Shown here: one piece after another, positions 36,711 to 49,764 of the stretch
Numbering within the stretch: position 1 is the first letter of the stretch
How the letters are laid out: each line of letters starts with the position of its first letter
Assembly: GCA_014871385.1 (NCBI GenBank)
Contig: CM026431.1
Coordinates: 2,364,464 to 2,428,463 of the forward strand
Source of the DNA: Ceratodon purpureus
Taxonomy: Eukaryota > Streptophyta > Bryopsida > Pseudoditrichales > Ditrichaceae
Length of the DNA stretch: 64,000 nucleotides
Direction: 5' to 3'
Made by a program: the position numbers and the translations under genes
Notes under the pieces: generated by a model
The model's input: only the letters and a program-made list of their open reading frames with translations
The model's database searches: none
What the model was told of the DNA's origin: nothing

Positions 36711-37568
36711 TCCCTAAAGTTAAAAAGAACCGTAACATGGTCAATTTGACTATGGTCAGGCTCTCAATTACTAAATATAGATTGTATGAAGTTGTTTTTT
36801 TTTTTTTTTTGCAGATCATGGAGGTTTTCCATATCTCTCCAACAAGACCATTCATGCTTCAAAATTCTTCATACTTTAGGAGATATTTGCAATCAAAGAA
36901 TGAAAACATTTGTAGGGCATGCTAAAATCTACCCAAAACTGCATTATATGCTCATTTATCCTCAAAATCTGCCCAAAATTAATTAGATCTCAAAAACTTA
37001 AAAATTTCTCAAAAAATTGAGGGTTTTTTATTTTTATTTTTAAAGTTTTGTATTTTGTGTATGTAAATAAAATTTTAAGGCATGGTCTCACCGCTTGTAT
37101 TTTTTAATCCAATATTTCTCCATATACCTTTATTACTATTAAAGACCAACCTTCGTATTTGAATTTCAGCATACTTCCATGTGAAAAATCAAGCATTTAT
37201 TTCAGTTTTATAGGTCGTATGAGGGTGAATAATGCATAGACATATTCCTAACGTACCTAGGGACAAGAACCTGAAGAGCCTCTAGTCAAATTTACTATTG
37301 AAATTGATCTTTTTGGCTCACAAAGCACTTAAAATCCATTTTGCAACACATGAAAAAAAAAAATTGTTTCAACTTTGAACATTATGATCTCACAATTGGT
37401 AAGGATTTTGAATCCAATATTTGAAGTACATGTACGTACACAAGTAAGGCACTAGATCCTATGGTTGCATCCCCCAAAATACATCAAAACTTTAAAACTT
37501 ACAATATGTATTGAAAGGGGCCAATTTTGAGGGTTTTGGGCAGATTTGAGGCCATTCAACTTTAGGGG
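36711..37568 (-). mobile_element. Diverged TTAA element, B-like, minus orientation
   Basis: The left flank is TTAA (36707-36710) plus TCCCTAAAG. The right end is ACTTTAGGGG followed by TTAC (37569-37572), one base off. The interior is collinear with B copy 2, including the GAATTTCAGCATAC segment (about 37164-37177) and reversed module 1 at about 37373-37470. The 10-bp array survives only as scattered CTGCCCAAAA-like pieces. Old copy, about 858 bp. Confidence 0.75.
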
Positions 37569-37572
37569 TTAC

Positions 37573-38520
37573 ATCTGCCAAGCTTGTTTATGGTTGTCTT
37601 TTTTTAGCAGTGAAGTAAAATATTTCTTGTGCTAAAAAAAATTAAAAGTAAGACAAACCAGTTAACCAAGGCTGGAAGGACGAATGGTCCTTTGTAATAC
37701 TACCATGGATCAAAGTTTGTTTTTTCACTTACCAAAGGAGACTTGACTGTTATTACCTATGTGAATGAGTTATGTGCAATGTGCATTCTAGGCACTGAAA
37801 TGTCCTGTGACCTGGACTGCCCACCGTACTGTCTGTCCCTAATGGTTGATGATGGGACTTTGAAAGGAAATGGCACCGCCTTCAAATTGAATTCCCACCC
37901 ATGCTCTCAGTCCATTTCCCAATCGCCCAATCCTCCTTCCATATCGGTACCTCCTAATGCAAAATTAGTGCTGTAGGTTGTTATCTGCTGTGACTAGGTG
38001 AATTTGCATATTTACATTTTATGGTCTCAAAATCTCAATTTCTTCCGTGGACCTAGGTTTAGTGGTGGAACAAACATAAGCTTAAGTCACAATGGCAATT
38101 TTTTAAGACTATAATTTATTTTATTTTTTTCGTTTTTCCTCAAAATCCCTCTGAATGCAAATGAAAATAAATAAAAAAGGGTTTGTTTAATTTATTTTTA
38201 TTTTTTACCAATCACATATTAAAGATGAAGTGTTTGTTTGTTTCACCACTAAACCTAAGCCACATTACAAAGGAATAGAAGTATAGAACTACTTCCTACT
38301 TTTGAGAGTAAACTCTATAATATTGAATAATCAATAACCAATAACCACAAGTGGTCAAAGTTTGATTAAGCTTTAGTTTCCAAGTTTTGTAGTATAATAG
38401 TGTTGTAATTTAAGTTTGTTGATTGCCAAGTCACTAACTCATTGTTGGTTGAAATCCGTGCATTAAAAAATGCCTTTGACAATTGTTTGATAATTGTCGG
38501 TTTGTTGTTATTGGTAACAT
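37573..38520. other. No gene recognised
   Basis: The frame at 37743-37976 (77 codons, Cys- and Pro-containing) shows no known domain. The rest is AT-rich. Confidence 0.45.
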
Positions 38521-38524
38521 TTAA

Positions 38525-39447
38525 CCCCTAAAGGTTCAAGCCGTTTTTGGACCTCCAAAACCAAAAATTGTGATTTTTGACAACCTTGTAGAAGTTGGAG
38601 TATGATTCTTATTATTTTTAATTTTTTCGTACATCCAACCGTTAGATCTTGAACCTAACTATCTGCACTAATACCATGTCAAATTTCAACGATTTACTGT
38701 TTTTTTTTTTTTTTATTTTTATTTTATTTTTTATTTTTTTTTAGCTTTGCATAAAAGGCATACCTTAAATGGTGCCAAGGGAGACTTGATGATTGTTACC
38801 CCAAACATTTTGCTCATATTTTTTTCCATGTAGGTGACTAAGTTCGGCGCATCCGGATGCAAAATTTTAGAGTCTCATTGCACTTTTTTGACCTTCAAGC
38901 AAATTATTTTCCAAAAGAAGGTACAAAAACCACAATATGGTAAAACTTAAATAACGTCAAATGTTTTTGGTTTTTTAAAAAAGTGAACGGTTGAAAGTTA
39001 CGTCTATGAGTTTTTGATTTATCGGAAAAAAATAAATTTGAAAAATCCTAAAGTTCAATTTTTGACAAATTCTGAAAGAAATAATTGGAAAATTACCAAA
39101 AATTGTGAACATTGTTTTTGTAATTTTTGGAGGTTGCCCTTGTAAAATTGGTAAGCTTTTTGACATAGGCCACTTTGGATTTTGAGTAGTGAATTGGTTA
39201 TGAACATATTTTCAAAAAAAAAATCTAAAAAAGCCTAATTTTAAACTGCCCGTTTTGGACTTGAAACCTAAAATTTCTAGTTGAAGGTTATAAAAGTGAA
39301 ATTTGGCTTTGCAAATTTTACTACATACATCTTGCGGTATAGGGAGCATCCAGTAAAAGTTTTAGGAAAAAATATTACTTTTAATCCCTTCATGTAGGCT
39401 GCCCGAAACAGCCGAGAGCCATTTTGGATTTCCAGAACCTTTAGGGA
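38525..39447 (-). mobile_element. TTAA element, subfamily A, copy 5
   Basis: Flanked by TTAA at 38521-38524 and 39448-39451. The ends are CCCCTAAAGGTTCAAGCC and AGAACCTTTAGGGA. Inverted relative to copies 1, 2 and 4. Module 1 (from about 38635) is cut short near 38694, where a T-rich tract of about 45 bases replaces its second half. 923 bp. Confidence 0.9.
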
Positions 39448-39451
39448 TTAA

Positions 39452-40469
39452 ATCAACTCCAAAGTGCATTTCCAATTTGAGCGAGTGCATTGCGAGACCT
39501 TGTGAATTTATTCTTCTTAATATTAAAATTTCTCATAAATTTCCTGTAAAATAATATGAACAATGAATTCAATAAAATGAGGTGCATAGAGTGTTCCATA
39601 CTTTGTCTTCTTTCAAGGAATAAAATTCCATTGTGGCTTATGTACTAGGAAATTCAATTTCAATTTGGTATTAATGATGCTAAGCTTTCTCTTTGAACAT
39701 GTTGAAGTAGAAGTCACCAATGGAATATCTATTGATATTACGGATGAGCATGTGATATTGATGCCAACCATAGCGCATTTGAGATGAGTTTGCAAACAAT
39801 GTTCTATGGATTTTAGTATTGGAGATGCTAAGTAGCATGTGTAGTAAAAGAGAAAATGTATACAAGAAAGATGTATAGAAGAAAGAATGTATAAATAAAA
39901 AGTTGAAAGGAAATAGAAATTTTCACTCACAATGTTTGCATCTACTGCTACTTTTGATAGTGTTAATCAACCTATTTTACTTTTGTATTAATGTACATTG
40001 TGTATTCTTAAGACTAACACAAAGTCATGATAGACCAAGGTTGTAATGTTAAAAAGAATTTTGGCATTAAACTAATTGTAAAAGTTGGTATCAAAGCCAA
40101 AATCTCCGCATGGCTCCAAGAAGTTTATAAGGTACAAATTGCAAATTACTCTAGTGAGAATTGATTTACCACTAGTAAGAGTTGCTTTACATTGCAATCA
40201 AAGGTCAAGAGGCTCTCAAATTCTACCAAAGAAATTTCTAGAACTTTCAAAGTTAGTCCTCCCTACCTTCAAACTAAAGGCCAAAGTTCAAAGTTTGATT
40301 TCTTCTAGTGTGCTTACATAACACCACTTTTGAAAATTTTGACGTCAAAACCATGGCCTTTTAAGCAAAATCTAGATTGCAATTTTATATAAGACTCAAA
40401 TTATCACATAAAAAGGTCATATTAAAAAAAAATTATATATATATACTTAAACATACAAGTTTATTTGGC
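39452..40469. other. No gene recognised
   Basis: AT-rich. The minus-strand frame at 39613-39930 (105 codons) resembles no family I know. Confidence 0.45.
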
Positions 40470-40890
40470 CATTAAGCATTTGTCATGCTCCACAAGCCTT
40501 TTCATACTTTAGTATATAAATCTTTGACAATCATTGGCTCTAGATCTATGTTGATAAAAAATATGTTGAGTTTCAATTAGTTGTTACTTTGTCATAAATT
40601 TATCATAACAATGTAATTATTTTTGAAAATATTTTTGTGCATTCTTCATTAATGAGTATACCTTCAACTCCTTTTTTTTAGATTTTTTCAAATTATTAAT
40701 TTCTATAAAATTTCTATAAATTTTAAGTACTCAGATCATGGACTTGGTTTTTGGACTTGGTCTTTGGCACTTCACACTATGATCTACCAAAGCCTTCAAT
40801 TTTTATTTTAAAATGTACTTTTTGAGCCCATGTCTATGGATTGTCACATTTTTTTAGCTAAAATTTTGATGGTCAGCCTCTACAATTGGT
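40470..40890. repeat. Diverged direct repeat, copy 1
   Basis: Collinear with 41350-41745: shared blocks include CATAAATTT ... ACAATG, TTCTTCATTA, GGACTTGGT / GGTTTTGGAC, CTTCACACTATGA and CCAAAG. The copies lie in the same orientation about 0.9 kb apart. It may be an old dispersed repeat or the ends of a decayed element. Confidence 0.6.
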
Positions 40891-41126
40891 CATAATATCG
40901 AGCTGCTCTTAGCTAAGAAGGCATAAAGCATCATAACCTAAGGGATGCTTCTCACTATGACCAAAGGTGGAAAGGACATCAATGTCCACCAATCACATTG
41001 TTAGAATGCCCAAATTCCAGCTAAAATGTCTTCACATTATGATTGAAGATCGAGAGGCCGTCGCTTCTAAAAGAACCTACATGGCATTGGAAGTTATGGT
41101 GCCAAGACGACAATCTCTTGAGTAAA

Positions 41127-41250
41127 TTTATTTTATTTATTTTTATTTATTTATTTTAAGAGACAAATAAAGGGAGGCCCTTTATTGCAGGAAAGAAACA
41201 GTAACATGAAACAAAAACCACCCCCGCCAAGTCCGGCGAGAGAGGGGGAG
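41127..41250 (-). mobile_element. 5'-truncated LINE 3' end with hairpin, minus strand
   Basis: TCTTGAGTAAA is duplicated at 41116-41126 and 41251-41261. On the minus strand the 124-bp insert starts CTCCCCCTCTCTCGCCGG and ends CCTGCAATAAAGGGCC, TCCCTTTATTTGTC and an AAAT-repeat tail. AAAGGG and CCCTTT form a 3' hairpin around CCT. The same 3' end is at 29087-29148. Confidence 0.85.
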
Positions 41251-41349
41251 TCTTGAGTAAAACTTGGATTGAGCATTTTGCTCAATTCAAACTTTTGTTG
41301 GGGCCGTCATATTTAAAAAAAAAAAATATGTACAAAAGACAAGACTTCT

Positions 41350-41745
41350 AGGCTATTAAAGGATGGTCATGCTTTATTGATTAATCCTTTTGGCAATCAT
41401 TCGCACGTACACTTATGTTGGTCCAAAGTAAGCTAGTTTCAAATTTTCATAAATTTGTTATGACAATGAATATATTCGTGATTTTTTTTTGCACAAGTTC
41501 TTCATTAGTTTTTATACATTCTGCTATTTTTTTAGAATTTTCCAATTTTTTCTCAAATTTAGTAAATTTCCAAATATTTGGCTCATAGTTTTTGGTCCTT
41601 GGTTTTGGACTTTGGGACTTCGCACTATGACCGCCCAAAGATTTGACATGTACTATTTTAATGTGATTTTTAGCCCAAAATTTTGGACTCTTGACTTAGT
41701 TTAGTCTGGATTTTTGACGGTCGACCTTTTGACTTGGCCACATTG
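41350..41745. repeat. Diverged direct repeat, copy 2
   Basis: Partner of 40470-40890, same orientation. It contains the CTTCGCACTATGA, CCAAAG and GACGGTCGACC blocks matching the first copy with many substitutions. I see no reverse-transcriptase coding sequence between the two. Confidence 0.6.
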
Positions 41746-42490
41746 TGAAGCCTTCCTAAATGGTTTTAGGACTTTCACTACTTATTGTGTAAAATGTACG
41801 GTGCATAATTGCAAGTTTACGTCTGAACTACGAAGAGGTGGGGACCCTGGGTTTGGTATTGGTTGATTTATTGACATACAATTCAAACATGAAACTGAAC
41901 AAACTTGTTGCATATTGTCCATGAGATTTGTCCTCTTTCTATTTGCAACATGCAACTGCACACTCCAATTTTCTGGCTAAATGCAATCTTCTGAAAGCAG
42001 TTCCAATTGCCAGGTCAATGATAACAGTACACCAAAAACATTAACTTGTATCACCAAGTCTAAATGTCTTATTCAAAACTATTTTCAAGTAATATTATTC
42101 AAAAGACCTCAATATTACAAAACTATTTTCAAAACTATTGAGGTCTTTTTTTATGTAAGGTCAGCATTCATGTACTGCAATGGCTACTCATTCATGTTCT
42201 TAGTGAGAGTATGTGGCCCCTCATTTTAGACCCCAATGATTTTCAATTTAAAAAAAAATAAAATCATTCTCATGTTAGCATTATGCATGTTGATGTTTAG
42301 CACCCAAACACATGGTTATCATTCTATCATTCAATTCTCTAATGTAGTATCACCAATATTAAATGTAAGCAAAATGTTGATGTTGTTTTTAACAAGACAA
42401 TTTTTGATAACATGGGAATAGTGTTACCTTTAAAACAAATTATTTAGATGAAATGTGCTAAATGACACAAACAATCATTTGTAGTGTAGT

Positions 42491-42543
42491 ATCAAGAGTT
42501 GTGTGTTTTGAAAAAATCAAGAGTTGTGTGTTTTGACAAAATC
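42491..42543. repeat. 25-bp tandem duplication
   Basis: ATCAAGAGTTGTGTGTTTTG plus five A-rich bases occurs twice in succession, with a period of 25. Confidence 0.9.
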
Positions 42544-42559
42544 AAAACTTCGAGTAATG

Positions 42560-45500
42560 AAGCTCAAATAACATGTTAGGAGCTTGGGCACAAAGTTTAC
42601 CACATATAAAATAACTGTTGTGCTATTCACAATTTCATAGTAATACTCACATTCAATCATTTCAATTGGCTACAATTAAAATTCAAGCGTTGCACTGCAT
42701 TCTGTCTGCAGAATTCCACTCACTGCTTTCTAATCAGGTTCGGCCTGCTGTTGAACCAAGAGACACCACCATGACTCGGTGGTGGCAGGAATGGGTGTTT
42801 CAACTCAATTCCACTGTCACCATTCTGACCCCAAGGCAAGTTACCCTGACCCACATAAGTTTATGTTGCACAACATCACTAAGATAGCTTCTCTTTCAGC
42901 GGCACTGACATGATGGAACCCCCAAAGGAAACAAGGAGTAAAGCAGAAACCATGTTCATGAACTTTCATAGTCGCCAACATCACGGGACTGTGACATATC
43001 ACATTACTGAGCCTGCAATAGCATTTGAAGCAGCAGCTAAAGGGAACAACAGAGAAAAGAGAATGTTTGCGGGGGCAGAGGGGAAGGCAGCTCTGAGCAT
43101 TGTTCTGATAAGTTCTGCGCTAAGTACTGCAGTTACTCGAGTTTAGGAAGGTGCTAATTATGCCTAATGGGGTCAACTCACGAACCAGGCCACTGAACGA
43201 AGTCTCCCTTTGGCCCTTTTCTTCCCTTCCAAGTTCCCAATGGTTGTACCAGCATTGCTTCCATCAATACTCTCCCAATCCCACCGCACCTGCAGCCTTG
43301 ACTGAGCCAGTGAGGCCGCTCATGAACCCCCCTCGCTCAAGGGAATTATATTTCCGGGAGCACCTGCATTCCCATCCAGTCAGGCCCATGAATTCAATTC
43401 CCCCTCTGCAATGATCAATCTTCATCATGCTGCAGACTGCTGCTGTCGAATTTGTACTACTCACGGTATTTAAGTTAGTATAAATTCATTGAGATGGGTT
43501 AAGGTGATTGTACTGCATTTTTAAGAGGGGGAATTGACCTTTTCTCTAGGGCGAAAACATCCTCTACACTCATCACCTACGATGAAAAATAGAGAATGGA
43601 AATTTCTGAAATTTGCGTTGTTTTAAATGCTTGTAGGATATGGTTTTTACGCATCTGTAGTTATAATATTGCCAAGTTGGATGGCTTGGTAGTGAATTAG
43701 TTCAGTGTGTCCATGCACGTACTACATTCTCAATGTAGTTGCGACCTTGCCTACGATGTGGATTGATGATCATTTGACCTCTATTGAGCAGGTGCAGAGA
43801 CTTTTGAGTGTGGACAACCGACCTTACAAGAGTATTATAATAGTAGTTCTGAAGGCAAATCTACTAGGTTGTCATTTAGTCTTGAGATGCGGATCTCCAA
43901 ATATTCAAACTCCTGCAACATACAGTTGGTAATGAGAGGGTGGGGAACAACAGCAGCAGCAACGCATTAGCTGGCCCCGTGCCTGCCACCGATGTCTTCA
44001 ATATCAAAATATCCAGCACGCACAAGGAGGAGAAACTCATCCACCAATGCCCTTGAACTGGATGAAAAATGTCGTGTTATTGCTTTGAAGATATGATGTG
44101 AGGGTCGGATAACAAGCAAGATGAAGTACATTGCAAAGGGCAGAGGGCCCACATGGGTCATGTGTGTTCTTTCGATTCGTGCTGCAGAGCCAAGCCCAGA
44201 CCTCTCTTCATCCGTCATCATCAAAAGATGAATGAAGAATATCATTTCCGAGGGTAATAAGCTGCGGTACTATTTTGTTGCTCTTGTTTAGAAGTTATGA
44301 ATGCATTGAGGTTTACGGAGTGCAAGTTGTAAGACGGGCTCATTGACCAGTCAACTGGGTCAACACGACAAAGCCAACAGCAGCAGTAGATTAGAGCAAA
44401 GTAGCCATGAGCCTTGTGGTACAAATGTCAGATGCTCCATGTTGTATAAAAAAGCTTTTGGTCAGGTATTCACCATTGCCATCATTACCGGAGTCTGCCA
44501 TTCTAGATCCTCAAGATACTGGGGGGAAGCCATCCATGTGCAAAATTCTAAAAAGTGCATGCTTTTGCTTCTTCGCTTCACAAGAGCACAAGGACCTCGC
44601 CCACAAAGGGGCAACACTCGCCAACGCCAACAGCCCATCCCCATCCATTTTGCATCACGAGTAGCAATTATGATACCATTGCTGATTAGAACCAGTTCCA
44701 GCGTAGACGACAAACAATCCACCAAACCGTGTTTGAGTCCAACTTCTGATATTCATCACCAGCTCAGATAACCGGCCAGCCGTTTGGCTTTGGCTAGTTC
44801 ATTTGGATCCTGTATTGCAGTGCCAAATGTAATGCATATGGAACAATTGTATTGATGAAACTGTATTCTCATGCTAGCGGCGTGATGAGCAAAATGTGTA
44901 TTTCATCATCCAGTGATAAGTTGCAGCACATGGGAAATAGAAAGTAACAAACAGAAGAATTGTCAATCTTATCTTCATTTTAAAAAAAAAAAATCATTTA
45001 AAAAAATAAATCAATGTACACTGAATTTCACTATGCTTTTACTTCTACTTCGTGCCGGTTGTCAGATAGTCTGGTGTTCAATTAGCAAAGTTTACATTAG
45101 ATATATTTATGATCTCATATAATGTGATTTTTTAAATTTACATTCTGATGCATGACTTACAAGAAGATGTTTAAAATTCAGTTGTGAAATAGTACAGTCA
45201 TATTGCAACTCAAATAATGTAGATTTCTAAATTGAAGGGTTTTCAAAATGTAAATTACTCCTTGAAATGTTGTCCTTACCAAGTAGAATTAAAAGCATGG
45301 TACTGTGTTGATTTGGACAACCATGTGATGGCAGTGAATGATTACAATCTACCAGTGAACAATTATATTTGCCTCTCCACATAAAATTTATTTGTTACCA
45401 TTTGCATGTGTAGATATTTGATACTTGGCCACATAACATATTGCTGTACATTTTTTAAGTATTATAAAAACTCTCAAAGTAGTATTTGGTAGATAAGTGT

Positions 45501-46324
45501 TTTTAACAATCATACTTGAATAATATCCTTGCATTTTTTATTTTTTTTTTTTTATTTTTTAATTTTTTTTTTTTTTTTAGTTTTAAAATTCATGTTTTAC
45601 TTCAAACCCTGGATATTTGATTATACAAAACTCTAGAATGTATGAATATTATATTATTTAAAATTTTTCTACATTGAAAAAGCCATGCTTTCAAGTATTT
45701 TACTTTTTCACTTAAATACTCATCTTTAACTTTATAACATGCTAAATTGGAAATTTTATTCAAGTATAAAATACATCAAAAGTATTTTGTATAGGCTATA
45801 ACAATTGAAAGCCTACATGTTTAATGGAATTGTTCATATATTGTTACACTCATATACATATCCCTACCAAACTTATCGAAATTTATACCAAAAACATTTA
45901 CTTCTAAAACCACCATATAACTTAAGTATTATTGATATTGAAAAAAAATTGCGCATATTAAAAAGTACATTTTATGAAAAATATAAATCCAAATAGACCT
46001 CTTTTTCAACTGTGTGCACTATGTCTTCCATTGAAGAATTTAATGCCAAGACATACAACAATGTATTATTTGAACAACATGTTGTACTACACAATAAAAA
46101 AAAACTTTATTTTTCAAATGTGGAAATATAGATTAAAATAAAAGTTACATATAGAAGATTCAAAGATGTCAAAGAACACATAACACATAAATCACATTTC
46201 AAATGATATAAAAGACCACATAAGTTCAAGTTGTACTTAAATCAAGCTTTTTTTATAATTTCATGTAGAATTAGTATGAGATGAAAGAGTACATATATTT
46301 AATGATAATACAAATTGATAGATC
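42560..46324. other. GC-richer stretch (42.6-44.8 kb), then AT-rich; no gene recognised
   Basis: 42600-44800 has a more balanced base composition than its surroundings and several frames of 75 to 142 codons on both strands (for example plus 44343-44771). None shows a domain or catalytic motif I recognise, and I could not assemble a convincing spliced gene. It could be a decayed gene, a non-coding transcript or unique spacer. 44800-46324 is AT-rich, with a T-rich tract near 45535-45580. Confidence 0.4.
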
Positions 46325-46328
46325 TTAA

Positions 46329-47223
46329 CCCCTAAAGTTCTGAGGGTATTTTTCATCAAAACTGCCTCAAAACAGCCCCTCTTCAAAGCAAGGTGGAGTT
46401 TGCAAAGTTGGTGTCTTTTTTAGTACATCTAACCGTAAGATCTTGTAGCTAACTTCTATGTCTACATGTCCACCAAATCTCACACACTTATTTCTCACCA
46501 ATTGCAAGATCATAACGTTCAAAGTTGAAAAATAAGTTTTTTTCCCTGCACAAAAAGGGGGACAGCAGAGTTATGAAGGCCCAAAAACCATTTTTTAAAG
46601 TTGATACGGAATGAGTCTCTCTATATTCTTGTTCCTAAGTAAGTTAGGTACATGTCCGAAAAAATATCATATTCATAAAAGTTGTGGAAGGTTGCCAAAA
46701 AAATCATTTTCCACTGGGGGGTATGCTGAGATTCACAAACAAAGGCCGTTTCTTGACAATAGAAATAGCATATGAAAAAAATTTGGATTGAAAATCCGAA
46801 CGGCAGGAACATGCTCTACTGCCTTATCTATATATAGAAATTTTTATTTTTGAAAATTATCAAAATCTCAATTTTTGGTGGAATTTCAAAGTTTCGTGTT
46901 TGAGCAGATTTTGGCAGATTTTGGCAATTTTGGGCAGATTTGGGCAGAATTTGCTGCATTCATAGTGGCTGAGAGCTTGCGCGAAGTTTGGCTGAGAGCT
47001 TGCCTGAAGTTTGGCTGAGAGCTTGCCTGAAGTTTGGCTGAAAGCTTCAAAACGCTCTAACTCATGAATCCTGAGTCGAAATGTTGATTTTTTGGCTCTT
47101 TGGAAAGCGACCATCCACATCTACCACCTAAAAAAGTCTCCAAAATCTAAAAATAGAATGCACCCCATAGTGGCCTGACCATAATCACAAATGGCTGTTT
47201 TAGGCATCGTAGAACTTTAGGGG
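46329..47223 (+). mobile_element. TTAA element, diverged B-like
   Basis: Flanked by TTAA at 46325-46328 and 47224-47227. The ends are CCCCTAAAGTTCTGAGG and GTAGAACTTTAGGGG. It follows the order of the B copies: module 1 at about 46427-46528, module 2 (AAATCCGAACGGCAGGAAC) at about 46794, a 10-bp GGCAG array at about 46903-46949, then GTGGCTGAGAGC, which has expanded into a 23-bp tandem repeat. 895 bp, non-coding. Confidence 0.87.
46967..47048. repeat. 23-bp tandem repeat inside a TTAA element
   Basis: GGCTGAGAGCTTGCCTGAAG plus TTT is repeated with an exact 23-base period about three and a half times. The B copies have the GGCTGAGAGC phrase only once. Confidence 0.92.
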
Positions 47224-47227
47224 TTAA

Positions 47228-49543
47228 AATTTTAAATATTGAATATTTTAAAATGACCATCTTCACCATTGCTTTCCACTTAAAAATAAAAGCATAATTG
47301 TTCCAAAACATTTTAACATTGGTTTTGGACAATATTGAAAATATTGATTTTAAAGAGAAAATATTGGATTACACAATTAGAGATTCCTTGATTTTCATAT
47401 ATTTAAAAAACTAAGAGACAATTTTGGAGTGAAGATGGAAGAAAAATATAGTGATGAGCATTATGGTATCACTTAGGTGTTCTTCAATCTTTAATAACTT
47501 AGCTACTAATGGATAAACTTGGATATGATTTTTATAAAATAAAAATACTATATTAGATATGAAAATAGTATACTATATATATTTATATGTATGTACAAAT
47601 TATAACGATTATTTATTTAATTTCGTCTTTCATAATAGGAGGTTCATCAATTCTTTGTACTTCTACTTTTATGTGATGCAATATCTATTTCTAATTGAAT
47701 AAATTATCTCACTGGATTTTTTTCAGTTTGGATATATTTCACATATTTTAAAAGTCATGAATGCCATGTATTTCAAAATGTTCCTTTGAAACTTGTATTC
47801 ATACAAAATTACAAAAGTCACATATCATTACACAATTGAATTTTTCCTAAACCTTTTATTCATCTAGAAAATAAATAGGAATCGAATATTGATATTTCTT
47901 CAAAATAGGAATAATAAAATCTTTTTCTAATCATTAAATTTTGGAATTCAGATTTTCCTTAAGTACTATTAGAACAATAATGTTAATATGTAGTACGATA
48001 AAAAATTATCTGAATATCCAACACATGGTTTATTGTATTGTATTCAGGTGGTATTTTAAGCCAACATTTACTAGTGTACTGGTATTGCTTTGAAGTTCCA
48101 GGACAACCTGAAGGCTACCTGGCAGTTTTTTACTTGGTAACTTAATCCATGGCTGTAAAATAAAAGCGTGGGTAGCTCACTTGAAGGCATAAAATGCGAG
48201 AGTGTGTGCATGTGGAGATGACCGTCATGTACCTGGGAGCAGGGCTTTTAAACTTTTCAAGACTTCCGTTGTATTGTTGGGCATGTGATGTACTGAATCT
48301 GTCAAGAATACCCCACCACTTTTATAACCAACTCAAAAATCAATGTCAATGTGCACCTAGTCTGCTTACTGCTTTTAAAAAATTAATTGTTAAGGGGAAA
48401 AATAAATGTAAAATTGTACAGACAAATTTTAGGGGGCTCATTTATGCTGTTTTGAGACATTTGGGCAATCTAGAGACAACTCTGAGCATGAAAATGCAAA
48501 TACTTTAATTTTTGAGGGTTGCATCTTATTTTTTAAATACTAATGCTAATTAAATATTAACTTCTGGGGTGGTAATCTTTCACTTATTTTACCATGTTTG
48601 AAATCCCATAGAACTTGTTCAATGTGCCATGTTACAAATGGATAAAGCAAATGTTAATATGATGTGGGACTTGAAGATTACAGTACGTCAATAGTAGGTT
48701 CATTTATCCTGGAACAATCTTTATTTTTATTTTTTGGAAAATTAAGGTTCGTCTCCCAAAAACTTATTTTTGCAGTTTTTTTTCCAAAATAAATTTAAAT
48801 AACCTTAGATAAATTAAAAATAGAAAAACATCACATAAAACTAATTCTCATATTTTTATTTCTCCATCCTTGAATTTTCAACTTTTTTTAAAAGAATTAT
48901 TTATGAACGAACCTGCTATCAATGTACGCTAGTCAAAGGAAACCAGATTGCCCACAAACTTGTAGCCACTGTTCAGATTCTAACCTAAACGAAACGTTGA
49001 TTGTTGGTACTTCTAAGAGTTAGAACTTTATGAACTTTATGTTGTTTTGATGAACTTAAATATTTCCAACTTTTATTTCTTTTAACAATCCTTAAATTTT
49101 GTAAAGAAATGAAAGGCTTTATCAAAAAGTAATCTACACATTAAGAAAACAAATCAACTTTTAATTTTTTTAATACTTAAAGATCATACAAAAATCATTT
49201 GGAGATGTTTTAACCTTGATTTTGTAGAACAATATGTATTATATTTTAAAATACTTAATGGAATGTCTTAATTAATCATTTAATCATTTTTTTTTCATTT
49301 TTTTAAGATTGCGATTTCAAATAATAAAACTTCATTTATTAAAGATTGTGATTTCAAATAGTAAATTTTAAAGATTGTGATTTTAAATAAGGAAGGAGAC
49401 TGTTAGAGAAATTGTGGAAGAGATTGTAGAGGAAGGAAAATGACAGAAGAAAGACGTCTAAGGTTGTAAACCTCACATGTTGTTGCCTACTTAATTTGTC
49501 TTGTAGCCCAAAACTGTAGGATCTACAATAATCTTCCAGTCTT
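47228..49543. other. AT-rich sequence, no gene seen
   Basis: No domain is visible in the longest frame (48194-48508, 104 codons). Near 49306-49390 an AAGATTGTGATTTCAAATA phrase occurs three times, just upstream of the LINE. Confidence 0.5.
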
Positions 49544-49764
49544 AAAAATCCATCACCGGCTCTACACCTTCTCTAGGGTGGCGATGGCGGACGCTGGGCG
49601 GAGCTCGCCGCTGAGGCGGCGGCTACTGTAACTCCCTCGTAAGGCTTCTGCGCCTTGGCGCAAGCTCAGATTCGTGAGCAGAATCACCATATGATTCGAC
49701 TAAGGGTTTTTTTACTTGGGAACCCCTTGCACGAGGCGGATACAGTAAGTTTAGGGTTAGAGTT

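Noticed and set aside
44343..44771. 142-codon open frame, longest outside the LINE
   Set aside because: No domain, low-complexity Gln/Arg runs and competing frames on both strands.
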